Assembly (NCBI GenBank): GCA_014529385.2
Contig: CM043971.1
Span: forward strand, 87,496,840 to 87,560,839
Source of the DNA: Adiantum capillus-veneris
Taxonomy: Eukaryota > Streptophyta > Polypodiopsida > Polypodiales > Pteridaceae
Direction: 5' to 3'
Length of the DNA stretch: 64,000 nucleotides
Of this stretch, positions 54,482-64,000 are shown piece after piece. Positions within the stretch are counted from its first letter, which is position 1, and each line of letters opens with the position of its first letter. The notes beneath the pieces were generated by a model that was not told the DNA's origin, ran no database searches, and saw nothing but the letters and a program-made list of their open reading frames with translations. The translations under genes and the position numbers were made by a program.

Positions 54482-55819
54482 CACTAGGTTGGTAATGGGA
54501 CACTTTTATGTCCTGGGACACTTTTATGTCCTGTTAAGTGACCATTTTCCTTGAATTATGTCAAGAGTTTCAAAATGGATTTTGAGGTGCTATCTGTCTA
54601 GAAAGTTGTCTCATGAGCTGAAAAAAACTTGACATTTTTTTGGAATACCAATTCGATCTTTAACCTTGTCCTTGAACAACATTTCACAACCTAAACTGTG
54701 TGAAAAAACGGATCCTGTTTTTGGCTTTTTTCAACTTTTTGCAACTATACCACTCTAGAATTCATGTTTGTGAGGTCTATAATGCTAGAGAACTATGTTT
54801 AGTAGTCCTAAACATGTCCTGATGCTTCTAGGGAGAAATAAATGTTAAAGTTGTAAGTTATGACCAAATTACAAAAATTGTCAAATCCTGTTTTTTAGCC
54901 AATTTTAGCTCCTCTATGATTTTTTTGGTGGCTTTCATGATATCCAAATGCAGTTTTGATTTTCTATGTCGCATATTGTAACACAAAGCTAATATTCCTT
55001 GAGTTTTGGGGCACCTAATACCCTATTTTTCATAGTAGACAACGATGGTTGATTTTTTCAATTATAGAAGAAAACGAAACATTCTAGTATATCAAGTATA
55101 GCTTTTTCAATATTGTTAGTTTCTTGTGACAACTACATGCATTTTGTAGGTAGTAACCATATCTAGTCATAAGGATCAAATTTGGCTAGATATTGAATAG
55201 TTTCTATGGGATTCTACCACTCATAATGTTGAACCCAGTTTTTTCATGTTTGCTGTATTTAGCACTTCATCTTTGTCCCCAAGATTCCCCTTGGTAAAAG
55301 ATGTATTATTCTTTTGACATGCACCATGGCTCCTTATGAACCTAAATTACAATAGGGAACTAAGAAAACATGCATATATTATTTGTATTGAGCGTGGCTA
55401 TAGAAACTTTGATGATAGGTTTGCAGAATGGTAAAAATTCAACTTTTTTGTACCTATTTCTTTTGGCAAAACAAAAAATAGTGAGTGAGAAGCAATCATA
55501 TGTTTTGATCACCAACCCATTGAAGTTAACTAGGGAATTTATCTCAAGTCGTACAAAAATCCCTAATCTTATTTTTATGCAAAAAACGTAAGAAATGACT
55601 CTTTTGATGAAAATGTACTGGTCCATCAACTTTGGAGGCTTGGTGTGACCAAAAGATGAGAAATTTTACAAGTTTCTTATTTTTTCCATGTGTAGTAGGC
55701 CTTGAAGTATAACCTCATGAAAGGATTTTACAAAATGAGTGGATCTACTATGGTTTTGGAGGTTTTTTTCAAAACCCTGAAAGGACACTTTTATGTCATG
55801 TTAGGTTACCAACCTAGTG
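54482..55819. mobile_element. Non-autonomous DNA transposon, 14-bp TIR CACTAGGTTGGTAA, TTAA flanks
   Basis: The left terminus CACTAGGTTGGTAA (54482-54495) and the right terminus TTACCAACCTAGTG (55806-55819) are perfect inverted repeats. Each is flanked by TTAA (54478-54481 and 55820-55823). Just inside the ends are copies of GGACACTTTTATGTC: two at the left (54498-54535) and one at the right (55785-55799). The 1338-bp interior is AT-rich with no long frame, so it would need transposase from elsewhere. TTAA duplication is typical of piggyBac, but the CACTAGG ends are not piggyBac-like (which start CCY). If the duplication is TAA or TTA, a 3-bp class such as PIF/Harbinger or CACTA is possible. 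Superfamily is open. Confidence 0.8.
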
Positions 55820-55823
55820 TTAA

Positions 55824-58800
55824 GACCCAACTTAATCAACCTAATTAGTGATGTTAAATATCGCAAACCGAGTGCTTATAGAAGAATAGGAGTGGTTAAT
55901 AGCAAGAAGTCATCACACATACTCAAATCTAAAATAATGAGAAATGTGAAACTACTTCATGACATAATGAAATGTAAAGAATAAGTAGACTAATGAGAAA
56001 ATAGGAATTAGATTAATTAAGAAGAGCTTACTCTAATTACAGTGGATTAGCGTTAGCCTCTTAAGCATGGGCATTAAGCTCAAGGCTAGGCCATAGAGTG
56101 AACACTCAAGAGAGAGAGAGAGAGAGCTCTCAAAAGTGGATCCTCAAGAGACTCAAGAATGAAGCCTCCTTGCATAAAGGCTTCCTTTTAAAGTCTTTCA
56201 CCATGATCCCTTCTACTATGGGTTTAATCTTGAGCCCTCTAGCGAGCATATACAACTTTGGAACTCCTAATGAGCCCAAGACTTATACAAAGTGAGTGGG
56301 AAACATTTGTGACATCCATAGCATATCTCCGCTTGATGCATATTTGGTGTAGCCTATGTTAGCCGTTGCTAACACACACCGAAGATAGACAGGGGGTTTC
56401 TAAGACTGATATTGGCAAACTGGACTTGTAAGGTGGTAAAACAAATTTAGTAGTCTACTCCCTTTGATTTTGGAAACATTTGGATCACTAAAACTCTTGG
56501 TCAAGCCCAAAATTGAAAAAAACCACAAACTTTAGAGAAAATTAACAAGGAAAAGTCAAATTTGTCCAAAATTTGAAAATAGGACATGGATAAATTTTAA
56601 AACTTGTGGGAAAATCAATCTATGAAGCAAAATTTGAAAAATGTTTAAATCTTGTAGATATTTATCTTAGGTGCGTCGAAGATAGAAATCTCTCTAGAGA
56701 CGTTATTTTGTGAAATTTTCAACTCACAGGGTTTATTTAGACCATAATAAAACTCCTATGCAAGTTTCATCAAATTTGGAGCTATGCAAGGGTAAAAACA
56801 CCAAAAATTTTGGAAACCTTGACTTCGGAATCAAAAAGGGTATCAAAACACTAGTAAATTGTCTAAACTTTGTGAAACTCATTTTACAAGCTTGAAATCA
56901 CATGTAGAAACCAACCCAAGTCACATTGGGGAAAAACAAGTTGAAACGGTGAAGATTTATCTTGGGCGTACCGAAGATAAATCTCTCACCAAAAAGACAA
57001 TTTTCTCATTTTGACACCAGGGAAATCTTTGTTAAGCTATGGGGACCCCATCCATGTGATTAAAGTTGCAAGAATGACGCAAACATAGTGTTTTTTAGTG
57101 AAATTTCTTAATTGTTGCCTTCAATTTTCTTTTTTTAGTGCATTTTATTATTTTCTTTGATTTTTTTATAAACATGTCAAAAATTAATAATAAATAACAA
57201 ATGAGCTTAGATGAAGAAACTGAAAATACGTTGATAATCAAGAGGACAAGACGTAGAGGCACAAAAGTCTTCAATCAAAATGCCGAACGGAAGCGGGAGG
57301 CCTAAATTAGGCCGCCAGGGCTTGTTTTTTCAAAATTCTCGCAGAATGAGCTAGCGGAGTCTGATTACGGAAAGTTTTGAGTCTAACGTAGATGTCATGA
57401 TCTATTAGGACTAACAAGGGAATTTGGGAAAAGTACTTTGGAAGATCTGAGTATAGGTATCTTAGGTGGCCCAAAATCACCTCATTTCTACGAGTCACCC
57501 TTGGAGAGGAGAGCTCTCGGCCTACTTCTCACACGATTTTTGGAGTCCTTAGTCACCCATTTTCGGCGCTGTTTCACACAAGACATGAGAGATAAGTTAT
57601 AAAGTCATCAAAGAAAATTTCTATGCATTCGGTTACAGGTTACAGGTAAAGGTCTGGAGAAAAACCCTAGAATCCCACCTGTGTACAGACTCCTAGGACT
57701 CAAAAATGACCATAGCGGCCAGTCAGCTCAACCGAATTGGACAAGATTTGAAATGAAGCATGCCCCTAGATACTAGAAAACTTTCGTATCATTAGATGAC
57801 CATTTGGCAGGGGTCGAAGAGGGGGTCCCCAAGTAAATAATCTAGGTTTTTATCACATGCTAGAATTGAATTCTGACTTCACGGGCAGCATATAGACAAG
57901 GACTATAAACAATGTACCTAGATGGTTTCAAGAAAACCATCAATGAAAGCCCTCTTACAGAAGGAAATAGCTTGCATGCTACAAAGCATCACTTTTTACA
58001 TATGGAGTCAAACTGTGAGCCCAAAATGGGTGAGCAGCATTAGGACTATGTAATGGACAAGTTCATCACTTCAACAGTGACCAAACACCTCTACACACCA
58101 AGTGGTAACAGAAAAAGGCAACATCAGAGTCGACAAGAGCACAAAGTGATGTCGACATGACCAAATCTTACCAAACTCATTTTAGGACATGTTTTAGATG
58201 TAATAAAGTTGTGTAGATCTCAAAATGTCATTTCAAGCATAAATTTCAACTTATCTAAATAATCACGATTATTTACTTTTTTGCAAATTTGACTTGAAAA
58301 TCATTATCATGCTTCACCTATCACTTGTACACATCTATTTCATGTCACATGTCAAATATGAGCCCAAAATGTCCAGTAATTCTCAGACTTTGTCAAAAAA
58401 CGCACTAAGAAGCTCTTTAGTCCAAATTGTGAGTTATTTGTCACATTTTTTGATCCAAAACCTCCCATATCTCACACAGAGGATCTATAGTAAGTCTAGA
58501 ACCAATTTGAAATAAAAAAGTTCAAATTGATGAAAATGTAAATAATTAAAATTATTTAAATTTTGCCCAAATGAGCCCAAATCTCATCTTTGACCTCATG
58601 AAACCAAAGTAGATGATGTGACAAGCCCATCAATCAAGTTCGACGACAATTGGAACTCAACCCAAAATCTTTTAATATCTACCTTTGCACAGTCTACATA
58701 CCAAATTTGGCACCATTTCCACCCTGTACACACAAATGAGCTCAAACTTGACTCATAATATCTAAATCACATGTTCTTCAAGCCTATGAAGTCAAAAGTA

Positions 58801-59029
58801 CAAAAATATGAAGAAAACTCCCTGCTGTAAAATAATCGTGATTATGTACCTTGCTTGAATTTTTGCCTTGAGTGGATGATTTTGATCTATACATGTTTTT
58901 ATGCATCTATGCATGCTCCAAAATTGGTTTGAAGCAAAACGGACATCATTTGCCAGCAATTTAGACAAAGAGCATGTCAGACGAAATTTGTGGAATTTCA
59001 TAACTTTGAAATTGTATTTTTCCTCATAG
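55824..59029. other. AT-rich intergenic DNA
   Basis: No gene recognised. Notable local repeats: a GGTGCGTCGAAGATAGAAATCTCTC-like block near 56670 and a diverged second copy near 56965 (GGGCGTACCGAAGATAAATCTCTC), about 295 bp apart, suggesting a decayed tandem duplication. Small frames (56098, 57307, 58294, 58792) have no conserved features. A (GA)n run is at 56108-56126. Confidence 0.5.
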
Positions 59030-61083
59030 GTGCAATGCAAGCTGCTAAGAAAGCAAAGAGGAGAAAGACACAAAAGAGAAAAGTTGTAAAAGCCGCCACC
59101 ATATCAGTTGGAGCCCAGTTTTGTGAGAACGGCCAAAGTAACCCACTTGTTAAAAGAGCAGCTCGATAAGCACAACACCATAGTCTTCCGCAGAAATTCA
59201 AAGTGAAGATGAAGTCAGGGGGAGTTGCAAACGCTATTGAAGGAATTCTATGACGTAGCAGCTGAGCCAGCTAACGAGAGAAGCCAACAGGAGGTTGGGG
59301 CTTCAAACGTTTTATGATCAAGAACCATGTGGAGTAGATTTTCAAAGGGCTTACAAACTACTATCAACGATGAAAGAGGATGGATTGGCCCAGACCACAG
59401 ATTACCAAGGACAAAAAATCGAGGTAGTATGATCAACAAAGATATAGTAGCTGAAGCACTAAAGCTGCCAACAGAAGGTATGACGATGAGAGCAAGAGAC
59501 AGGAAAACAATTGGAACATTCACAAAGACTACAGTTGTTTCCACCCTCTTATATCTTACGCTAAAGCAAGTAGAGGATCCCACCCGCCTATACCACCAAC
59601 ACTTCCACTTCCTCACCAAGAAACCACAAAGGTACACTACCACAAATCATGTTGTGGCAACCACATTCATGCAAGCATTGAAGTCATCTGGTAGACAAAC
59701 CATAGATCATGCTCAATATGTGCTTACAACAATCAAGAGCACAAAGTCACATACTTAGGAAAGTCACATACTTAGGAAAGTCACATACTTAGGAGCTTTG
59801 GAAGTCTTAACCCAAATTGCATACCATGCCATTGGGATGGCCAATAACTTGCCACCAACCCTAGATCAGAACACATGGATAATCACTGAGAAAGTGCAAC
59901 CCTCTCCACGAGGCACAAGATAAAAAAAGAAAGGGATTTATAAGTCAAATGAAGGGTGACCAACTGAAAGCTCAATTGAAGCCCATAACAGTGAAGAAAG
60001 TTCTAATAATGAATAAAAAAGGAAAATAAGGGAAGAGATGATGAGAACGGCAGTGGCCTCTCATTAGGAAGAACCTTTACAGAAGAAGGCACAGTTTGAA
60101 AGGAAAGGGAAGCTTATGAACAAATTTGACAAGCTGCAGGAAAGACTTGAGCTCTATGGGATCCAAGGGAAGTCAAGGATCCTAAGACCAAAAACCTTGA
60201 GAAGACGATCCAAGAAGATTCCATAGAAATGCTAGAAAGGATGTATGAGGAGGTGGAAGCCCTGAAAATACTATAGGTATTGGCAGAAGCTCAAAGCAAA
60301 GCTAGAGAAGAATCAGCTGGTCAACAACCACATCAAGAAGAAGCTGAGATACCAACTGAAACACAGCATGAAAGGGAGGTGATGTCTTCACGCCTACCCT
60401 CACCTATCCTCAAACAATTGGATCAGCCTCTTCCTAGCCCATTCTCTTCATCAACTGACAAATCATATGAAACCATGGAGATAGATGGAGGTGGGTTAGA
60501 GATACATGAAGTTTCAAAATCTACACAACCTCTCGAAGACACAATATCTCAAGAAAAGTTACTTCCAAGTGAGGTGGTGAGTCAAATTGTTAAGAAATTA
60601 GGGGAAAAGCCTAAAAGTTCGGAACAAAAAGAAACTAAGCTAATGGAAAAGTCACCAACAATGATGATAAAAGAGAAGGAAGCCATTCAAGTGTAGCTAC
60701 CAGAAACAACCAAAGATGCGGTTGGACCTTCCAAAGAGCCTCAAGCAGTATTCGAAGAGTCGGACACGACTGATGAAGTTATCACTCAAGTCAATGAATA
60801 TGAAAAGCAGATGCAGTTGATAACTGAGAAAATGCGGACATCAGCTCTTAGCCGTAGTGCTAGAGCTCGAGAACTTGAACAGGTGATTGATGCATTCCAA
60901 GGAGATCTTGAAGACAGAATGAATATCATTGGAAATATTCAAAGCCAAATCAAAGATCTCAAGAACAAAGAAGAACAACATCAACACCTCAAGAAAAAGC
61001 AAGAAAAGGAGATGGAGGAGCTAGGAGAAGTCCTCATGAAGTTATCAGATGCCTATAAAAGCAAGGAGCAGCAGCACAACTGA
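59030..61083 (+). pseudogene. Unrecognised gag-like/coiled-coil reading frames, degenerate
   Basis: A series of plus-strand frames that look like one decayed gene. It starts near 59035 with a very basic segment (AAKKAKRRKTQKRKVVKA, nuclear-localisation-like). 59327-59758 has WSRFSKGLQ, GWIGPDHRLPRTKNRGSM, LKLPTEGMTMRARDRK and YLTLKQVEDPTRLYHQ, followed by a TAG inside a 17-bp triplication and then LGALEVLTQIAYHAIGMANN in the same frame. 60280-60696 is acidic and proline-rich; after one stop, 60709-61083 is a strongly charged coiled coil (residues with EQVIDAFQGDLEDRM to EEQHQHLKKKQEKEME). I do not recognise the family. Its position 0.9 kb upstream of a retropepsin remnant in the same direction suggests a retroelement gag or an accessory protein. 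Confidence 0.4.
59743..59793. repeat. 17-bp unit repeated three times
   Basis: AAAGTCACATACTTAGG at 59743-59759, 59760-59776 and 59777-59793, perfect copies in tandem. The 51 bp keep the surrounding frame, but the first copy reads TAG in it. Confidence 0.95.
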
Positions 61084-62008
61084 CTGAAGTGACAAATGCA
61101 CTTATGAACACTGGTCAGTCTGTACAAAAGCTCCAGGTACAATTGAATGTAGCAAATGACGATTTTGAACTGGTAGTCTGAAATTGTAATGGGCTCATAC
61201 ACTGCATGCTTGTATTCTTAAGCAAGCATTTAACAAAGGGTGGCATCCTTTTCTCCACAAAAACACACCAACCACCAGTACGTAGAGTTCAAGTTAGATA
61301 GGAGTCTACAAATAAGGAAGAGGTACAATCAACCTTGAGTAACATAAGATCTAGGGGGTTGCAATGATTTACATCCAAGTGCTTTGCAAAAACAAGATGG
61401 GAAATTGACATATCTCAAAGAGAGAGAGTTGCAAACATTCATCTCTAGAGTCAAGCATGTACAAAAGTGATGGGTGTGGCTATTACCACAAGTCATAGAC
61501 AAGTTGTCTTTGAAAAGATATTGTGGATCTTCACTATCATTCCATAAATAAATATCACATTCAAGTTCAAACCAACAGCAATCTTGATGACATGGCAGTG
61601 TAAGCAACGTGATCCATAGATGATGTTAAATGGGTGCCTACCAATTTAATTGCATATAGATACATAGAAGATAGATGGCCAGTATTCAAGGAAGAGCCTT
61701 GTTGCCTCTACCTTGGTCTTTTAATGGATGAAGTAAACATTTTTGGCCTATAGGTAAGTGATATTTATCCCTTATTGTGGTTGCATTATCCTTATTTAGA
61801 TTGATACCTACTCAAAGTTTACCATTTTTCTTGGGAACTAGCACAATTGGAGATACCCGACTGGTGTGTTCTCTCTCATAGATGAACTCAACTTCCTTCA
61901 GTTTATTAATGGGTCTATTGTTAAACCTATTGGGATTCTAGAAGATCTCAAGATCAAGGTCTTTGGACACAAAATAAAAAATACCTTCATTGTTATGGAT
62001 TCTCCAAG
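61084..62008. other. Spacer between coiled-coil frame and protease remnant
   Basis: No intact gene. Scattered stops; short minus-strand frame 61329-61607 is not recognised. The segment at 61845-61960 reads partly like retroelement coding sequence in broken frames. Confidence 0.35.
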
Positions 62009-62158
62009 CACACTATGTCATCTGTGATGATCTTAGGATATCCTTTCATGAGGGAAGCAAAAATGGTGCATGACTGGTCTAAAAACCATGTCTACTTGCA
62101 GTTCCAAGATTTTGTCATTCGAGTGGATCTTGTAACTGGTCGAGCACATCCTCTATGA
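62009..62158 (+). pseudogene. Ty3/Gypsy-type retropepsin remnant
   Basis: A 49-codon plus-strand frame ending in TGA at 62156-62158 with SSVMILGYPFMREAKMVHDW and HVYLQFQDFVIRVDL. The I-L-G-x-P-F/W motif followed by H-D-W is the C-terminal half of Gypsy aspartic proteases (compare the ILGRPWVHA motif of the Gypsy element at about 36030). The active-site half is not recognisable upstream, and no RT follows because a Copia fragment begins at 62283. Probably the end of the retroelement whose 5' part is 59030-61083. Confidence 0.6.
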
Positions 62159-62282
62159 AACAAATTTATAAGTGATCATAGATCTGACACCACAGTTCAC
62201 TTGGCCCCATTGCAGTATTGCTACACGTGTAAAATGGACACTGATGTTGGGGATAGCAACCATAGACACTTAGGGAAATAGT

Positions 62283-62620
62283 TGTTGTAAAATTAGGGTT
62301 GCAGAGAAACGCACATAGCTTGGAGAAGACAAAGGAAGCTCAAGGCACACAATAGAGAGTGTATTACTTAGTGTGCAATGGAAAGATAGATAGCCCTAGA
62401 GTGATGGGCGTATATACAATGCACAGGGAAAAAAACCTCCTAAAGAGGGAAAAAATGCCCCAGCGGTCCTAGTGTGTTCACACACATCACTACCACATGT
62501 ATATGGTAACAAATTCCCCCTGGAGTGATGATGTGAACGAGAGTCGGCACATGGGTAAAGGGAAGTTCCATGCTCTGAGGACATGATCAGTCCACAATGG
62601 GGAGTAAGCCAAATCTTTGC
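62283..62620 (-). mobile_element. Truncated Copia 3' end (LTR plus 109 bp), same family as 46996-52142
   Basis: 62283-62511 is an LTR closely matching 46996-47222 (TGTTGTAAAATTAGGG...GGTAACA), and 62512-62620 continues into the polypurine tract and the end of pol, matching 47223-47332. It stops abruptly where a CACTA terminus begins at 62624. The copy has extra small differences, so it is a separate insertion, minus strand. Confidence 0.9.
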
Positions 62621-62623
62621 GGA

Positions 62624-62880
62624 CACTACAAGAGGTACTTCACATTAGGGACGCTCGCAGTGTGACGCTTAAAAGTGAAAATTCACGGCGTCGCTAGTTT
62701 ATTTGTAACATAGAAACGCCCATAGCGATGCCAACAGGGGTAAAAAATAAATCGAGAGCGTCCGAAAACTCAGATTTCAGATCTGAATTTTCGGCGCTCA
62801 AGCAAGCAAAGAGGTAACCCGCACTCTCCCTCTCTTTCTCTTTCTTCTCCACACACACACACACACTAGTATACTAGTCA
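62624..62880. mobile_element. CACTA element end, same family as 2025-8938, truncated
   Basis: CACTACAAGAGG at 62624-62635, followed by a decayed GCGTCGCT subterminal array and a segment (62755-62870) that is the reverse complement of the right arm of the CACTA copies: TCCGAAAACTCAG, GGCGCTCAAGCAAGCAAAGAGGTAACCCGCACTCTCC, then CT-rich and (AC)n. The orientation is opposite to the elements at 1-10203. Homology fades by about 62875; the rest may be deleted or lie beyond the window. Confidence 0.85.
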
Positions 62881-62903
62881 TAAGTGCTTTTTAAAGAAAA
62901 AAT

Positions 62904-62929
62904 CCCCCCCCCCCCCCCCCCCCCCCCCC
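62904..62929. repeat. 26-bp poly-C tract
   Basis: Uninterrupted run of C, following GAAAAAAT. On the other strand G26 could form a G-quadruplex. Exact length is uncertain in any sequencing technology. Confidence 0.9.
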
Positions 62930-64000
62930 ATGGTTGCATAATAAAGACATACTGGGACTTGGTCCTCGCTTAAACCAGAGCGTGAAGTATTATCATTACA
63001 AAGGGTAGGCGGCCCCTGTCCACTCTCAATCACCTTCCCCAGGCTATGGCGCCTACACGCTCGCGCAAATTGAGGGCGGGCGATTGCATTCAAAACTGAG
63101 GGCTCTGGGAGCGTGCATGACATCCTTTATAAACAAAGGTGAGGGCATAGTCTGGCCCTCACTTAGCCCTGGAGTAGGTTTTTTTCTACTCATTTTTTTG
63201 TTGTTGTCTGATCTTGATAAAATGGAGCTTGCAGCTCAAGAGACTCGGGTACCTTACTACAAAGCTTCAGTGTTTGTTTTAATGTTGTTGCAGTACCTTG
63301 CATGGTAAGAAAGATGTCGTCTACACTGTGTATATGTCCTAGACTTGGAGAGACAAACTCTTTTGCCTAGCATTTGAGCAAAATAAGGAAGCTTTTTGAA
63401 GCACTTGCATGTAATTTAAGTGTCAGTTTTGAGAAAAACCGCTGCATAATCATAACATGGGCGTTATTGTTGGCCTTGGGACTGATTGTGCATTAAGGTT
63501 CTACTTGACTAGTCTTTTCGGCAGAACTCTGCTTGACTGGGTTTTTTCGACAGACATTCACTATGGCTCTTAGATATTGGAGCAAGGCATTTTACTATGG
63601 GGATAAACACCTAAGGGAGTGATGTTAACTGTACAAATGGCCATATTGGGTTTTTTCTGCCGCTTTAGGACCTTACCTAGGTTTTCTGTGGAAAGGTACC
63701 TGGGCATGAGTTTTTGGTTATGGATTTTGTGGTAAGGTACCTGGTTATGGATTATGGCATGGTTGGCTTCAATTGGGAGCCTGTTGATATAAACTGTGAT
63801 TAACTGGTTTTTTTGAATGAAACTACTGGGCCGAGGCATGTTTTAGCATTGCCTTAAGACTTCATATGCATAGAATGGGACATTAATATTGTGGGCCTTG
63901 GGACTGCTTGTGCACAAAAAACAACGGTTATTTTGGCCTTTCTTATGATTGTACCAATGGAGATAAACACATGAGGTAATGGTGTTTGGTTAGTATGGTA
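62930..64000. other. No recognisable gene; diverged direct repeat
   Basis: A frame on the minus strand (62878-63123) and one on the plus strand (63084-63308) have no conserved features. 63463-63495 (TTGGCCTTGGGACTGATTGTGCA) recurs diverged at 63891-63914 (GGGCCTTGGGACTGCTTGTGCA), and GGATAAACACCTAAGGGAGTGATGTT (63600) recurs as AGATAAACACATGAGGTAATGGTGTT (63960): a diverged direct repeat with unequal spacing. CAGGTACCT-type words repeat at 63670-63760. Confidence 0.5.

Noticed and set aside
1-64000. tRNA and rRNA genes, riboswitches, bacterial operons
   Set aside because: No cloverleaf or conserved rRNA segment was noticed; the tRNA-like matches are only 12-base primer binding sites.

Overview
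The window reads as repeat-rich intergenic DNA of a land plant. The evidence is eukaryotic: spliced genes with GT/AG introns, En/Spm-type CACTA transposons, plant-type LINEs, Ty1/Copia and dual-RNase-H Ty3/Gypsy retrotransposons primed by initiator tRNA-Met, and a fragment of a plant-only metallochaperone family (HIPP). Long (CT)n, (GT)n and (GA)n tracts are abundant. A fern or other seed-free plant with a large genome would fit, but the sequence does not prove the species. Almost everything is mobile DNA in several nested layers; only one stretch (15178-16469) looks like an ordinary host gene.

Layout. 1-10203: two CACTA elements of one family, one inserted in the other. The outer one (1-2024 plus 8939-10203; left end outside the window) carries a broken TNP2 transposase and a captured HIPP gene fragment. 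The inner one (2025-8938, TSD TAG) carries a spliced TNPA-like gene, a four-exon TNP2 gene with a frameshift, and its own copy of the HIPP metal-binding exon, which still shows the uninterrupted target sequence. 10204-15177: intergenic DNA with a 112-bp tandem duplication, a dead L1-type LINE (11783-13540) and microsatellites. 15178-16469: exons of a SAM-domain-like gene of unknown function. 18015-18515: Copia RNase H scrap. 18885-28530: three LINE copies of one family, head to tail on the minus strand; one is fused to Copia-like gag leader sequence and one is split by a 1.0-kb foldback element.

32168-46335: a Ty3/Gypsy element with a second (plant aRNH-type) RNase H domain. A complete but mutated Copia element (40719-46228, TSD GCCGA) sits in its 3' LTR. 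46996-52142: a second Copia element on the minus strand with 227-bp LTRs, TSD AGCTT and only about four coding lesions. 54482-55819: an unclassified non-autonomous DNA element with CACTAGG termini flanked by TTAA. 59030-62158: remains of an unrecognised gag-like/coiled-coil reading frame and a retropepsin remnant. 62283-62880: a truncated Copia 3' end cut by another CACTA terminus. 62930-64000 has no recognisable gene.

How the parts relate: within each CACTA copy the TNPA-like protein is expected to bind the GCGTCGCT subterminal arrays and TNP2 to cut the termini. Both TNP2 copies are damaged, at different places. The retroelements show ordinary gag-protease-integrase-RT-RNase H (Copia) or gag-protease-RT-RNase H-aRNH-integrase (Gypsy) orders. 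All exon boundaries, insertion orders and family assignments come from reading the sequence by eye; no database search was run.
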